DNA of 45,160 nucleotides. It comes from a virus. Every line of letters starts with the position of its first letter. The stretch's first letter is position 1. This document shows, in pieces, positions 36,396 through 43,924 of the stretch. The notes beneath the pieces were generated by a model. That model saw nothing but the letters and a program-made list of their open reading frames with translations. It was not told the origin of the DNA and ran no database searches. The position numbers were made by a program, and so were the translations under genes. The stretch lies in the IMG/VR virus record IMGVR_UViG_3300018476_000017, positions 1-45,160 of that record; one strand, given 5' to 3'.

Positions 36396-36580
36396 CTCCC
36401 AGGGGAGGCAGGGGTGTCGGGAATCCGAGCCAGTCTCTTTGTTCCTTTCAAGACACTAGATGGGTTCAGCCCGACACCCCTCCATGCCTGGTCAGCACGT
36501 CTTTCTTGGACCGCCATTAGGCGGGGGCCGTTTGCTAAACTGAACGCAGTGGGCCGTCCGGCCTGCCAGGAAAGGAACCA
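36396..36580. promoter_or_regulatory. Intergenic control region before the ERF operon
   Basis: Contains an 11-bp perfect inverted repeat GGGGTGTCGGG (36411-36421) / CCCGACACCCC (36470-36480) with a 48-base spacer, a palindrome CCGCCATTAGGCGG (36511-36524) related to those at 33541 and 33848, a -10-like TAAACT (36536-36541) and the SD GGAAAGGAACC before ATG 36581. A plus-strand promoter for recombination genes is likely here. Confidence 0.6.
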
Positions 36581-37069
36581 ATGTCAAGCGTTGACGAGTT
36601 ACTCGCGATGCCCAGCGTTACCGAGGGCACGCTGGTCGAATGTGCCCAGCGCCTGCGTGATGCACGCATGGCGCGCGTTGCCCTGGACGAAGTGATTGCC
36701 ATGCTGGAAATGGAACTGCCAGCCCGCATGGAGGACGACAGCATCGAAGTGCCCGGCGTGGGTGTGTTGCGCAGGCAGCGCAAGCGCAGCACGACGTGGG
36801 CCGACGAGCGAGCCGCGGGGGAGTTCCGCAAGCTGGTGGCCGACACTGCGATCAACAAGGTCGCCCTCAACGTGGCCACCGGCGAACTCGATCCGACCAT
36901 CCGCCAGGTGGGCCGGGCGGTTGTGGACAAGCTGTGGGAATACGTGCCCAGCTTCTCGTCGGTCAAGGCCGCGGGCAAGCACGACGGCATCGACGTGGAC
37001 GAATACCGAACTCATACCGACAGCTTCGTTGCTGTCATCGACACCCTGGAGGGTGAACCATGGAGATAG
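36581..37069 (+). CDS. Conserved protein upstream of the ERF gene
   Basis: 162 residues, MSSVDELLAMPSVTEGTLVE then a helical region (LDEVIAMLEMELPARMEDDS) and GVGVLRRQRKRSTTWADERA. Proteins of this type precede ERF or RecT genes in actinophages and may serve recombination or host nuclease inhibition. It overlaps the ERF gene by 10 bases. Confidence 0.7.
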   Translation: MSSVDELLAMPSVTEGTLVECAQRLRDARMARVALDEVIAMLEMELPARMEDDSIEVPGVGVLRRQRKRSTTWADERAAGEFRKLVADTAINKVALNVATGELDPTIRQVGRAVVDKLWEYVPSFSSVKAAGKHDGIDVDEYRTHTDSFVAVIDTLEGEPWR

Positions 37070-37710
37070 TGACCAAGGGCGACAGCCAAGTGCTGATCGC
37101 CTTCTACAACGCACTCGGCGCGGTGCAAGACGTAGCCAAGAGCGAGGAAGCCGACACCGGCAAGTACAAGTACCGCTACGCCCCCCTGGGAGCCGTGCTG
37201 GACGAGGTGAAGCGTGCCTGCGAACTGTTCGAGTTGAACATCACGCAGGAGCCAACCGTGTACGACACGTACTTCTCGATCATCACCTCGCTGATCCACG
37301 CGGACGGTGGCGTGCTGCGCTTTGAGCCGACCATGTTGAAGATGCCCAACGACGCCCAAGCACTGGGAAGCGCGATGAGCTACATACGTCGCTACAGCCT
37401 GCTGGCGATCTTCGGGATTGCACCGGAGGACGACGACGGCAGGGCGGCAACGCAGGCCGAGCGTGACGCACAGATGGCCCGCGACGGTCATCGCACCCAA
37501 GCGGAGAAGCGCATCCGGGCACACATTGGCGCGCTCGACCCTGACGACAAGGAGCAGATTCAGAACGAGTTCCGTGCGGCGTTCGGCATGGGCCTGGTCG
37601 ACCTGCCTCCCAACCGTCACGGCGACGCGCTGGGCTGGGTGCTGAAGTGGAGGCCCGGCCCGCCGCAGGGTGCTGAAGGCGACGACATCACCGACCAGGT
37701 GGGCGTGTGA
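37060..37710 (+). CDS. erf: ERF-family single-strand annealing recombinase
   Basis: 216 residues from ATG 37060. YKYRYAPLGAVLDEVKRACE, THE segment ADGGVLRFEP, and ALGSAMSYIRRYSLLAIFGI then APEDDDG give the ERF signature (GSAxTYxRRYxLxxxxGIxxxDDDG). ERF proteins form rings that anneal complementary single strands for recombination, repair and genome circularisation. The C-terminal part (GMGLVDLPPNRHGDALGWVL) is phage-specific. Overlaps the next gene as GTGA. Confidence 0.9.
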   Translation: MEIVTKGDSQVLIAFYNALGAVQDVAKSEEADTGKYKYRYAPLGAVLDEVKRACELFELNITQEPTVYDTYFSIITSLIHADGGVLRFEPTMLKMPNDAQALGSAMSYIRRYSLLAIFGIAPEDDDGRAATQAERDAQMARDGHRTQAEKRIRAHIGALDPDDKEQIQNEFRAAFGMGLVDLPPNRHGDALGWVLKWRPGPPQGAEGDDITDQVGV

Positions 37711-37934
37711 CTGTTCACCTGACCGCCAAGGAGGCGGCAGCGTTGGGCATCGACCCCGCCAAAGGACGCCACGTGGCAGAGCGCAAGCCGGGAAGCCGTG
37801 CTCTGCCACGCGGCTACCACACCCTATGCACGACGTGCCGTGTGGAGTTCACCAGCCAGGCCAGTGAGGACCGCCACCTGGCCGAGACCAAGCACCGGCG
37901 GTACGAACTGATCATCGAAAGGAGCGCACCGTGA
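37707..37934 (+). CDS. C2H2-like zinc-finger protein
   Basis: 75 residues from GTG 37707. HTLCTTCRVEFTSQASEDRH then LAETKHRRYEL gives C-x2-C and H-x5-H, a C2H2-type finger. Preceded by LTAKEAAALGIDPAKGRHVA. A nucleic-acid-binding role next to ERF is plausible. Confidence 0.75.
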   Translation: MTVHLTAKEAAALGIDPAKGRHVAERKPGSRALPRGYHTLCTTCRVEFTSQASEDRHLAETKHRRYELIIERSAP

Positions 37935-38182
37935 GAGCGACCGCCAAGTGCAAGTCGTGCGACGCGCCCATCCACTGGGTGCTGTCTGCGTCCACCGGCA
38001 GCCGTATGCCGCTTGACGCCAAGCCCAACCCCGAAGGCAACATCTGGGTCGACCACTGGGAGGGAGGCTCGCCCGTGGTCGTGGTCGCCAGTGCCGACAA
38101 TCCCCCACCCGCCAATGCGGTCATCTTCTACACGTCGCACTTCGTGACGTGTAGAGATGCCGCCGAACACAGGAGGAAGTGA
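37931..38182 (+). CDS. Zinc-ribbon phage protein
   Basis: 83 residues from GTG 37931. CKSCDAPIHWVLSASTGSRM, PLDAKPNPEGNIW and YTSHFVTCRDAAEHRRK match a common phage family with CxxC and HxxxC plus H. GTGA-type overlap with the gene before; GAAAGGAGC upstream. Function unknown. Confidence 0.75.
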   Translation: MRATAKCKSCDAPIHWVLSASTGSRMPLDAKPNPEGNIWVDHWEGGSPVVVVASADNPPPANAVIFYTSHFVTCRDAAEHRRK

Positions 38183-38358
38183 TGGCAAGACGAAGGCATC
38201 CAATCAAGATCAGGAGCCACGTGTGGTGCGACTACCACACGACCCTGCACGGCGCGACGCGCGACTTCTACAACGAAGGCGGCGAGAGCGCCCAGGAGTG
38301 TCGCAAGAAGAACTGGCGTCCGGTGTACGTGCTGGGCGACTACGGGGAGGAGTTCTGA
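38182..38358 (+). CDS. Small basic protein
   Basis: 58 residues (MARRRHPIKIRSHVWCDYHT onward) with AGGAGG upstream of ATG 38182, and TGATG-type overlaps at both ends. Cys and His residues (WCDYHTTLH, QECRKK) may bind metal. Function unknown. Confidence 0.65.
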   Translation: MARRRHPIKIRSHVWCDYHTTLHGATRDFYNEGGESAQECRKKNWRPVYVLGDYGEEF

Positions 38359-38651
38359 TGACCGAGGACGCTGTGGTGATCTGCATGCTCGTGGCCGACC
38401 TGCCGTACCCGAGCGTGGGCAGCCAACAGATGCTGTGCACGGAATGCCAAGAGCCGGTATGGGTCGCTACGACCTCGCCCGGCTGGGCACGCATTGTGTG
38501 CGCGGTGTGTGCCCCGAAGATTGTCGACCCGGTGGAGTCGCACTCGATGATGACGCCATTGCAGCGCGCCGACCTGAACGCTGCCGGGTACTCCGACAAG
38601 GACATCGAGGAAACGATGAAGGTCGCAGACCGTTGGCTGGGCCTGCGATGA
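38358..38651 (+). CDS. Zinc-ribbon-like protein
   Basis: 97 residues from ATG 38358. LCTECQEPVWVATTSPGWAR then IVCAVCAPKIV forms two CxxC pairs typical of a treble-clef or ribbon. C-terminal helix DLNAAGYSDKDIEETMKVAD. Function unknown. Confidence 0.7.
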   Translation: MTEDAVVICMLVADLPYPSVGSQQMLCTECQEPVWVATTSPGWARIVCAVCAPKIVDPVESHSMMTPLQRADLNAAGYSDKDIEETMKVADRWLGLR

Positions 38652-38803
38652 CGTGCAGCGTGAGCCAGTGTCGCCGCCCGGCGGTGTACCGGGTGTGGTT
38701 CTACACCAGCGAACGGGCCTGGGACTACTGCGCATTTCACGCCAAGAGGCGTGGTGGATGGGTATGGCGACAGGTTCACCTCCAACGGGCGGAGAGAATA
38801 TGA
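38648..38803 (+). CDS. Small Cys-containing protein
   Basis: 51 residues, MTCSVSQCRRPAVYRVWFYT then WDYCAFHAKRRGGWVWRQVH. C3, C8, C28 and H31 may bind zinc. ATGA overlap before and after. Confidence 0.65.
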   Translation: MTCSVSQCRRPAVYRVWFYTSERAWDYCAFHAKRRGGWVWRQVHLQRAERI

Positions 38804-39075
38804 ACGTGGACATCACCGAAGGGCTCTACAGCGGCTCAGAAGTCTGTGCACTGGTGGGCATCACCTACCGGCAGCTGGACTACTGGCAGCGCACCGGACA
38901 CATCACTTGCGACCACCATCGTGGCGGCAGCGGCAACCCCCGCAAGTGGACACACATCGAAGTCACCCGCCTCAAGGCAATGGTCGCCGCCGTTGAGGAA
39001 GCACGCGCCACGTTGGCTGCGTTCAGCACCGGGGAGTTGTGGCGATCAACCGAACCACAAGGAGAACCAACATGA
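38800..39075 (+). CDS. MerR-like HTH protein
   Basis: 91 residues from ATG 38800. YSGSEVCALVGITYRQLDYW then QRTGHITCDHHR and PRKWTHIEVTRLKAM are the HTH and wing of MerR-type regulators. A C-terminal helix (VAAVEEARATLAAFSTGEL) may mediate dimerisation. Likely an early transcription regulator or excisionase-like protein. Confidence 0.8.
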   Translation: MNVDITEGLYSGSEVCALVGITYRQLDYWQRTGHITCDHHRGGSGNPRKWTHIEVTRLKAMVAAVEEARATLAAFSTGELWRSTEPQGEPT

Positions 39076-39311
39076 CCGAATTTCGAGACGACGAACTGCC
39101 CGGTATGCCTGGGCCGACCGCCACACCTTTCGAGGACGTGGTGCAGCGCACCCGCGCCGCGCTGACCGTCGTTCGTGAGGGCATCGACAAGCGTGTCCAG
39201 ATGCGCACCGAGATCAACGGCGAGATCAAGCAGCTGCGTGCCGACGAGGACCGCCTGTCGCGCATGTTGAAGGTCGCTGAGAGCGAAGTGCGCAAGGAGT
39301 ACCAGGCATGA
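39072..39311 (+). CDS. Coiled-coil hypothetical protein
   Basis: 79 residues. TPFEDVVQRTRAALTVVREG, IDKRVQMRTEINGEIKQLRA and DEDRLSRMLKVAESEVRKEY form a long coiled coil. No family recognised. Coupled to both neighbours. Confidence 0.7.
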   Translation: MTEFRDDELPGMPGPTATPFEDVVQRTRAALTVVREGIDKRVQMRTEINGEIKQLRADEDRLSRMLKVAESEVRKEYQA

Positions 39312-39763
39312 GGGGCACCACCATCAACGTCGACGTGACGCTGGTGACCGAACAGTGCTGCGAGTGCGGCGTGTTGTTCGCCCTCCCTCAAGAGCTCAAG
39401 GAACAGCTGCTGCGCCTGACCACGAAGGGCAGCTTCTACTGCCCCAACGGGCACGGCCAGCACTACACCGGCGAGAGCGCCGAGGCCAAGATCAAGCGGC
39501 TGGAACGCGAGGCACAGCTTGCCAAGGAACGCGCCGACTCCGAAGCGCAGAGCGCCGAGTACGCATGGCGGCAGGCCGACGCCGCCGTGTTTGAGCGTAA
39601 GCGCGTAGAGCGCGAGAAGCGCAAGCTGGAACGCCGGGCGGCGGCTGCCATCTGTCCAGTTCCGGGATGCCAGCGAACCATCATCCAGATGCAGCGCCAC
39701 CTGGCCACCAAGCACAAGGACTGGGTGGCCGAACACATCGAACAACACGAAGGAGACACATGA
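39308..39763 (+). CDS. Zinc-finger and coiled-coil protein
   Basis: 151 residues. An N-terminal ribbon (QCCECGVLFALPQE, FYCPNGHGQHYTG), a long charged coiled coil (about 55-115, KIKRLEREAQLAKERADSEA) and a C-terminal C2H2 finger (CPVPGCQRTIIQMQRHLATK then H). This layout is frequent in actinophage early regions. DNA binding and oligomerisation are likely; target unknown. Confidence 0.75.
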   Translation: MRGTTINVDVTLVTEQCCECGVLFALPQELKEQLLRLTTKGSFYCPNGHGQHYTGESAEAKIKRLEREAQLAKERADSEAQSAEYAWRQADAAVFERKRVEREKRKLERRAAAAICPVPGCQRTIIQMQRHLATKHKDWVAEHIEQHEGDT

Positions 39764-40194
39764 CAACACTGGAAGAACGACTCACCGCAGCCGTCGAGGC
39801 CAAGGGTTGGCCTGCCCGTTCGATCGTCGAGGTCGTCATGGGCGTGCTCAACGATCCACAGCTGACCAACAAGGAAGGCACGCTGCGCGGGGAGCCGGTG
39901 AACCGCATGGAGCGCATCGTCAACACAATGACCGACTGCATGGACGCTCATCCCGAGCACCAGGAAGGCGACAAGTGCGTCGTGTTCCTGAGCACCGGCA
40001 CGATGGGCGGCATGGTCGCCCACGGCTATGACGAGGGCGACGAAGACACCGGGCACATGGTGACGGCGGCGATTGTCGACGTGCTGATGCACCTACGGGC
40101 GATGTTCCGCAGCATCGGCAAAGACCTCGACGTCATCCCTCTCCCCGTGATGCCCGCCGACATCGGCGGGATGTTCTCGGAAGGTGAGCAGTGA
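39760..40194 (+). CDS. Hypothetical protein
   Basis: 144 residues from ATG 39760, ATGA-coupled. EERLTAAVEAKGWPARSIVE at the N-terminus; then GDKCVVFLSTGTMGGMVAHG and VTAAIVDVLMHLRAMFRSIG. No family recognised. Confidence 0.7.
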   Translation: MTTLEERLTAAVEAKGWPARSIVEVVMGVLNDPQLTNKEGTLRGEPVNRMERIVNTMTDCMDAHPEHQEGDKCVVFLSTGTMGGMVAHGYDEGDEDTGHMVTAAIVDVLMHLRAMFRSIGKDLDVIPLPVMPADIGGMFSEGEQ

Positions 40195-40243
40195 CCACTC
40201 TCTCTCGACCATCCGGTCGTGGAGCAAACATGAAAGGAACCAC

Positions 40244-40918
40244 ATGAACAACTACTACCCGAAGGGTGCAACGCGGTTCCGCCCAAGTCGTCGTCAGGGG
40301 GCAGCCGTCACGTTGTCCGCTCTCCTGTTGATCGCCTTGGGCGGTCCCGCCCTGGTGGCTGATGCCCAGCCAGCCCGCCCTACAGCCTCGGCACCTGCTC
40401 GGACGGGGAGTGTAGCCGCTGAGCGAACCACGCAAATCCAGTACCTGCTGCGTTCGTTCGGCTACACCATCGCTGTCGATGGCGTGTACGGACCACAAAC
40501 CACCCGCGTCGTCAAGGCGTGGCAGAAGGCCAACGGCCTGGAGGCTGATGGCATCGCAGGGATTAAGACCTGGGATAGTCTCAACACAGCCGCCACGGCC
40601 ACCGTCCCGGCTGTGCGACTCAACCCACCGGCTCCTCCCGCGGAGCCGGTGGGCGACGTTGAGAGCATCATCCGCAGCGTGTGGCCGGACGACCTGGAGG
40701 ACTGGGCGGTGCGGATTGCCACCCGTGAGTCCCGCCTGGTGCCCACGGCAGCGAACGCTTGCTGCTACGGACTGTTCCAGATTCACTTCCGTGCACACCG
40801 GGCCTGGCTCGGTGACTACGGCGTCAACCAACCAAGCGACCTGTTCGACCCTCGCACCAACGCGACGGTTGCGCTGGCGCTCTACCAGGAGACAGGACCA
40901 GGACCGTGGCGACTGTGA
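40244..40918 (+). CDS. Secreted PG-binding and lytic-transglycosylase protein
   Basis: 224 residues from ATG 40244, SD GAAAGGAACC. Residues 1-41 are a signal or anchor (GAAVTLSALLLIALGGPALV). Residues about 60-115 are a PG_binding_1 domain (QIQYLLRSFGYTIAVDGVYG, PQTTRVVKAWQKANGLEADG). Residues about 140-220 are an SLT-like domain with RESRLVPTAANACCYGLFQI (E162 as catalytic acid) and ALYQETGPGPW. It would cleave the glycan strands. It is located in the early region, away from the endolysin. Confidence 0.8.
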   Translation: MNNYYPKGATRFRPSRRQGAAVTLSALLLIALGGPALVADAQPARPTASAPARTGSVAAERTTQIQYLLRSFGYTIAVDGVYGPQTTRVVKAWQKANGLEADGIAGIKTWDSLNTAATATVPAVRLNPPAPPAEPVGDVESIIRSVWPDDLEDWAVRIATRESRLVPTAANACCYGLFQIHFRAHRAWLGDYGVNQPSDLFDPRTNATVALALYQETGPGPWRL

Positions 40919-40995
40919 GGGGATACGGGTGGCAGATGTGGCTCGCCCTGGTGGTTGCCGTGTTCGCTGTGCCTGTGATTGCGTGGCTGACATGA
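40915..40995 (+). CDS. 26-residue membrane peptide
   Basis: From GTG 40915: VRGYGWQMWLALVVAVFAVP then VIAWLT, one hydrophobic span. GTGA overlap with the transglycosylase stop and ATGA overlap with the next gene. A holin-like or regulatory peptide is plausible. Short, so moderate confidence. Confidence 0.5.
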   Translation: MRGYGWQMWLALVVAVFAVPVIAWLT

Positions 40996-41222
40996 CCACG
41001 GAACCAGTAGTAGGGACCGGCACCAGACTTGGCCAGCTGTGGGCCATGTGCCAGACATCGGATCAGGTATGGGCCGACAATGTGGCGGTGCTCTCCACGC
41101 CCGACCTGCTGGCACTGCGCCTGCTGGTCGAGTTGGAACTGAACAAGCAACGGGCGCGCATCGCCTACATCGACCGCATCCTCGACATCGATACCAGTCA
41201 GGCGGAGCGCGATGCCGGATGA
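40992..41222 (+). CDS. Hypothetical helical protein
   Basis: 76 residues from ATG 40992. QLWAMCQTSDQVWADNVAVL, STPDLLALRLLVELELNKQR then ARIAYIDRILDID. All-helical, no family recognised. TGATG overlap with the membrane protein after it. Confidence 0.65.
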   Translation: MTTEPVVGTGTRLGQLWAMCQTSDQVWADNVAVLSTPDLLALRLLVELELNKQRARIAYIDRILDIDTSQAERDAG

Positions 41223-41443
41223 TGGCAGCGGTGGTCGTGTACGTGGTCGCTGGGCTGTTCGGTTACTACCTCACACCACAGGACGAAAGATGGCAGCGCC
41301 TGCTGCTGATCCCGTTCTGGGGATTGATATTCCTCTACAGCCTGTTGGTCGACTTCACCGACTGGTGGCGCGAACGCGGCTACCACTACGAGAGCGACGA
41401 GGAAGAACCCGAGCCACCCTCGGAGCCTTGGGTGGAGTGGTAG
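41222..41443 (+). CDS. Membrane protein with two spans
   Basis: 73 residues. MAAVVVYVVAGLFGYYLTPQ is span 1, LLLIPFWGLIFLYSLLVDFT span 2, and the C-terminus is acidic (SDEEEPEPPSEP). Two short spans and a charged tail fit a small holin. Overlaps the next gene by 7 bases. Confidence 0.65.
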   Translation: MAAVVVYVVAGLFGYYLTPQDERWQRLLLIPFWGLIFLYSLLVDFTDWWRERGYHYESDEEEPEPPSEPWVEW

Positions 41444-41607
41444 CGCTGACCGTTGCACTGACGTGCTGCGCTGCCCTGCCCACCCACAACAACGAGCCGA
41501 AGACCTGCCGCGAACGAGCGGCGTTCAAGCTCGCCCAGATATACCCAGACCCAGCCAAGCTTGACGCTGCGCTGGCAACCATCTGCCCGGTGACGGGCGG
41601 ACCATGA
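41437..41607 (+). CDS. Small lipoprotein-like protein
   Basis: 56 residues from GTG 41437, VVALTVALTCCAALPTHNNE at the N-terminus: a short hydrophobic segment ending in LTCC, which fits a short lipobox. The remaining part has PKTCRERAAFKLAQIYPDPA. A spanin-like or other envelope protein is a possibility given the holin-like gene before it. The signal is short, so this is tentative. Confidence 0.5.
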   Translation: MVALTVALTCCAALPTHNNEPKTCRERAAFKLAQIYPDPAKLDAALATICPVTGGP

Positions 41608-41633
41608 AAGGAACCCCATGAAAGGAAACAGAG

Positions 41634-42290
41634 ATGCCTGACTACACCAGCAATCTCCCGCCACGGATGCGGGGGCTGCCGATTGACGAAGCCGGTCGGC
41701 CGGTGCCCAAGTTCGTGGAGTGGATCGACGGCAAGCCGGACTTCCGGATCATGTCGAGCAAGCAGCTGCGCGACAGCGTGATGCACCGATACTGCTGGGT
41801 GTGCGGCCAGCAGATGGGTGCCCACGCGGTGTTCACCGCCGGGCCGATGTGCCTGATCAATCTGAACAGCGCCGAACCACCCAGCCACTACGAGTGCGCT
41901 CTGTACTCGGCAACGCACTGCCCGTTCCTCACCAACCCGAACAAGGTGCGGCGCGAGGGCAACATGCCCGAGGACCCCCAGGAACCGGCAGGCATGATGA
42001 TCGCCCGCAACCCCGGTGTGACCGCGCTGATCGTGGTCAAGCACTGGACGGTGTGGCGCGAGGGCAGCGGCATCCTGTTCAACATCGGCACCCGCCGGTT
42101 GAACGGCCCCGCCGAGATCGAGCGTGTGGAGTGGTACGCCTACGGGCGTCCCGCCACCCGCGAGGAGGTGGTCAACTCGATCGACACCGGGATGCCCGCC
42201 TTGGTCGACGCCTGCGGCACGGACCAGCTGGCGCTGACCATGCTGGCCCGCATGGTCGATGACGCACGGAAGTGGTTGCCCGATGCATAA
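41634..42290 (+). CDS. Conserved phage protein with Cys motifs
   Basis: 218 residues from ATG 41634. LPPRMRGLPIDEAGRPVPKF, the YCWVCGQQMG pair, GPMCLINLNSAEPPSHYECA and YSATHCPFLTNPNKVRREGN, then ARNPG and GRPATREEVVNSIDTGMPAL define a family common in actinophages and prophages. Probable zinc binding; function unknown. Two SD copies (ATGAAAGGAACC, ATGAAAGGAAAC) lie within 30 bases upstream. Confidence 0.8.
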   Translation: MPDYTSNLPPRMRGLPIDEAGRPVPKFVEWIDGKPDFRIMSSKQLRDSVMHRYCWVCGQQMGAHAVFTAGPMCLINLNSAEPPSHYECALYSATHCPFLTNPNKVRREGNMPEDPQEPAGMMIARNPGVTALIVVKHWTVWREGSGILFNIGTRRLNGPAEIERVEWYAYGRPATREEVVNSIDTGMPALVDACGTDQLALTMLARMVDDARKWLPDA

Positions 42291-42408
42291 CCGCCAGTAC
42301 ACCCGCAAGGAACGGGCGCTCGCCATGCTGTGCTACGGCGTTGCCCCGGTGGTCGGCTTCGCCGTCTACGGCTACCTGATCTATCTGTTGTTCACCAGGT
42401 GGTGGTAG
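42283..42408 (+). CDS. Small membrane protein, last early gene
   Basis: 41 residues from ATG 42283, MHNRQYTRKERALAMLCYGV then APVVGFAVYGYLIYLLFTRW. Basic N-terminus, one or two hydrophobic spans. It overlaps the preceding gene by 8 bases, and its stop abuts the stop of the convergent tail gene with no base between. Confidence 0.65.
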   Translation: MHNRQYTRKERALAMLCYGVAPVVGFAVYGYLIYLLFTRWW

Positions 42409-42942
42409 CTACGGCGTGGCGCACGCCGCCTTGAGTTCGGCGTAGGTGCAGATGTCGAGTCGCAGGGGATTGGCCACCGTGCCGTCCCCTGCGATGCCGC
42501 CGCCCGGCTCAGGGATGATCACACCGGCAGGCACGCTGACCGGGAAGGGCTGGTACGTGCCGTTCGCCTGGCGAGTGAGCACGTCGCCGGTGTTGCCAGG
42601 CACTGAACAGTCGAGGCACGACAGGTCGGCGCGCACCTGGAGCGGCGAGCCATCGGTGCCGGTGCCAACGGTGGTGAAGTGCACTCCGCCCGTGTTGAGC
42701 AGTTGCAAGATGGCATTGAGGCGGACGTGCCCACTGATGATCGTCGGGTCGGTCTGCACGCCGTTGCCGGTCCTGACCAAATCGAGCGAGCCGGTGTCGA
42801 GCACTTCGACGGTGCCGGTCGACTGTGGTATCGCGGTGAGCACCCACGGATCGGTGGGGCTGCCCGAACCAGTGAGCGTGAACCCGCCGCCTGTGGTCAG
42901 CACGCAGTTGCAGGTCGCTTCGGAGCATCGGCATCTGGCCAT
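42409..42942 (-). CDS. Tail fibre-like or minor tail protein
   Basis: 177 residues from ATG 42942 (MARCRCSEATCNCVLTTGGG). Cys cluster at the N-terminus (CRC, CNC), then beta-rich repeats (FTLTGSGSPTDPWVLTAIPQ, GVIIPEPGGGIAGDGTVANP). This composition is typical of actinophage minor tail or fibre proteins. Last gene of the late operon, TAATG overlap with the gene before. Precise role unknown. Confidence 0.65.
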   Translation of the reverse strand: MARCRCSEATCNCVLTTGGGFTLTGSGSPTDPWVLTAIPQSTGTVEVLDTGSLDLVRTGNGVQTDPTIISGHVRLNAILQLLNTGGVHFTTVGTGTDGSPLQVRADLSCLDCSVPGNTGDVLTRQANGTYQPFPVSVPAGVIIPEPGGGIAGDGTVANPLRLDICTYAELKAACATP

Positions 42943-43763
42943 TACGGCACCACCCTGATCTCAAAGTAGAGCGCCAGGCTGGCCTGCCGCATGTCGACGG
43001 GAGTGTTGGCGAACCCGCCGGTGCCCGACAGACCCTGGAACAAGGGAATGTCGGCGTAGTGGTTGTGGGCAGCGCTCGCGCCAGCAGTTGAGCCAGCGAC
43101 GTTGTGCACGTGCTGTGGAGCCAGGCCAGCCTCGAAGAACTCGGTGGTGGGCAGCGTGCCGATGGTGTTGGTGCTACTGATCAGCTGGAAGCCCGAGCCG
43201 CCACCTGGCTTCTGCACGACAAAGCCGAAGCTGGTGTCCACGGGGCGCAACGAGATCGACGCCAGCGTGTCGTCAATGACGCCGCCGCTGTTGATGTTGA
43301 CGCTGTGGACGTGGGCCTGGTTCTCGGTGCCGGTGAGAATCTGCGGGTGGTCGTGGTCGATGGTGTGCTGGTGCGGCGGCAGGTTGGCGGCGGTGAGCGC
43401 CCGCGAGTTCGACCCAGCCGTTGCGCCGACGGCGCTGGAGCCGACGCCGGTTGGCACACGGTCGGCCATCGACGGGATGATCAGGGTCGTGCCGCTGCGC
43501 CAAGCCACTGGGGCAATCGCCCAGAACTCGGGGTACACGGTGTCGGCGTTGAGCAGCGACGCCCCGAGTTGCGCCCAGCCAGGGTCCGCTACTTGGCGGA
43601 TGGTCATGCGCACGGTGCCAACTGGCGCACGCTCGACGGCGTCCATCACGGAGCACACGTCGAGGTCGACGGCGACAGCCAGCCGCTGAATGTCAGCAGC
43701 TACGTCAATCGGGTCGGCATCCTCGGGGTACGGATACGCCCTACAGTCGGTTGCCAGTGGCAT
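42942..43763 (-). CDS. Tail fibre/collar-type receptor-binding protein
   Basis: 273 residues from ATG 43763. APVAWRSGTTLIIPSMADRV, LTAANLPPHQHTIDHDHPQ and QAHVHSVN, then QHVHNV and AHNHYADIP show the repeated HxH motifs of phage tail collar and receptor-binding tips (T4 gp12-like), where His residues bind metal in the trimer. It ends YFEIRVVP as in many tail collar proteins. Host-surface adhesion is inferred. Confidence 0.75.
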   Translation of the reverse strand: MPLATDCRAYPYPEDADPIDVAADIQRLAVAVDLDVCSVMDAVERAPVGTVRMTIRQVADPGWAQLGASLLNADTVYPEFWAIAPVAWRSGTTLIIPSMADRVPTGVGSSAVGATAGSNSRALTAANLPPHQHTIDHDHPQILTGTENQAHVHSVNINSGGVIDDTLASISLRPVDTSFGFVVQKPGGGSGFQLISSTNTIGTLPTTEFFEAGLAPQHVHNVAGSTAGASAAHNHYADIPLFQGLSGTGGFANTPVDMRQASLALYFEIRVVP

Positions 43764-43774
43764 GGGCTGCTCCT

Positions 43775-43924
43775 TCAGTCAGTGGACACTACTTCGCCGT
43801 TGGGCTGCTGGGTGACTTGCGCCAGGTGCGCCTCCAAGAAGGCGATGCGCAGCGCTTGCTCGCCCACTTGGTTCTGTAGGGCGCGGGCCACGGCCTCCCA
43901 CGGAACTTCGACTTCGTGCATCAT
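43775..43924 (-). CDS. Small helical protein in the tail region
   Basis: 49 residues from ATG 43924, MMHEVEVPWEAVARALQNQV then GEQALRIAFLEAHLAQVTQQ. A single amphipathic helix. ATGA overlap with the preceding gene. Related short helical proteins occur near actinophage fibres; function unknown. Confidence 0.65.
   Translation of the reverse strand: MMHEVEVPWEAVARALQNQVGEQALRIAFLEAHLAQVTQQPNGEVVSTD

Noticed and set aside
36427-36455. Reverse-strand copy of the early SD core inside the 36411-36480 inverted repeat
   Set aside because: No start codon follows at a suitable distance on the minus strand, so no gene is called.
43586-43599. CCGCTACTTGGCGG, 13 of 14 bases identical to the 33541/33848 palindrome
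   Set aside because: It lies inside the tail collar-type gene where no promoter is expected; likely chance, kept only as a note.
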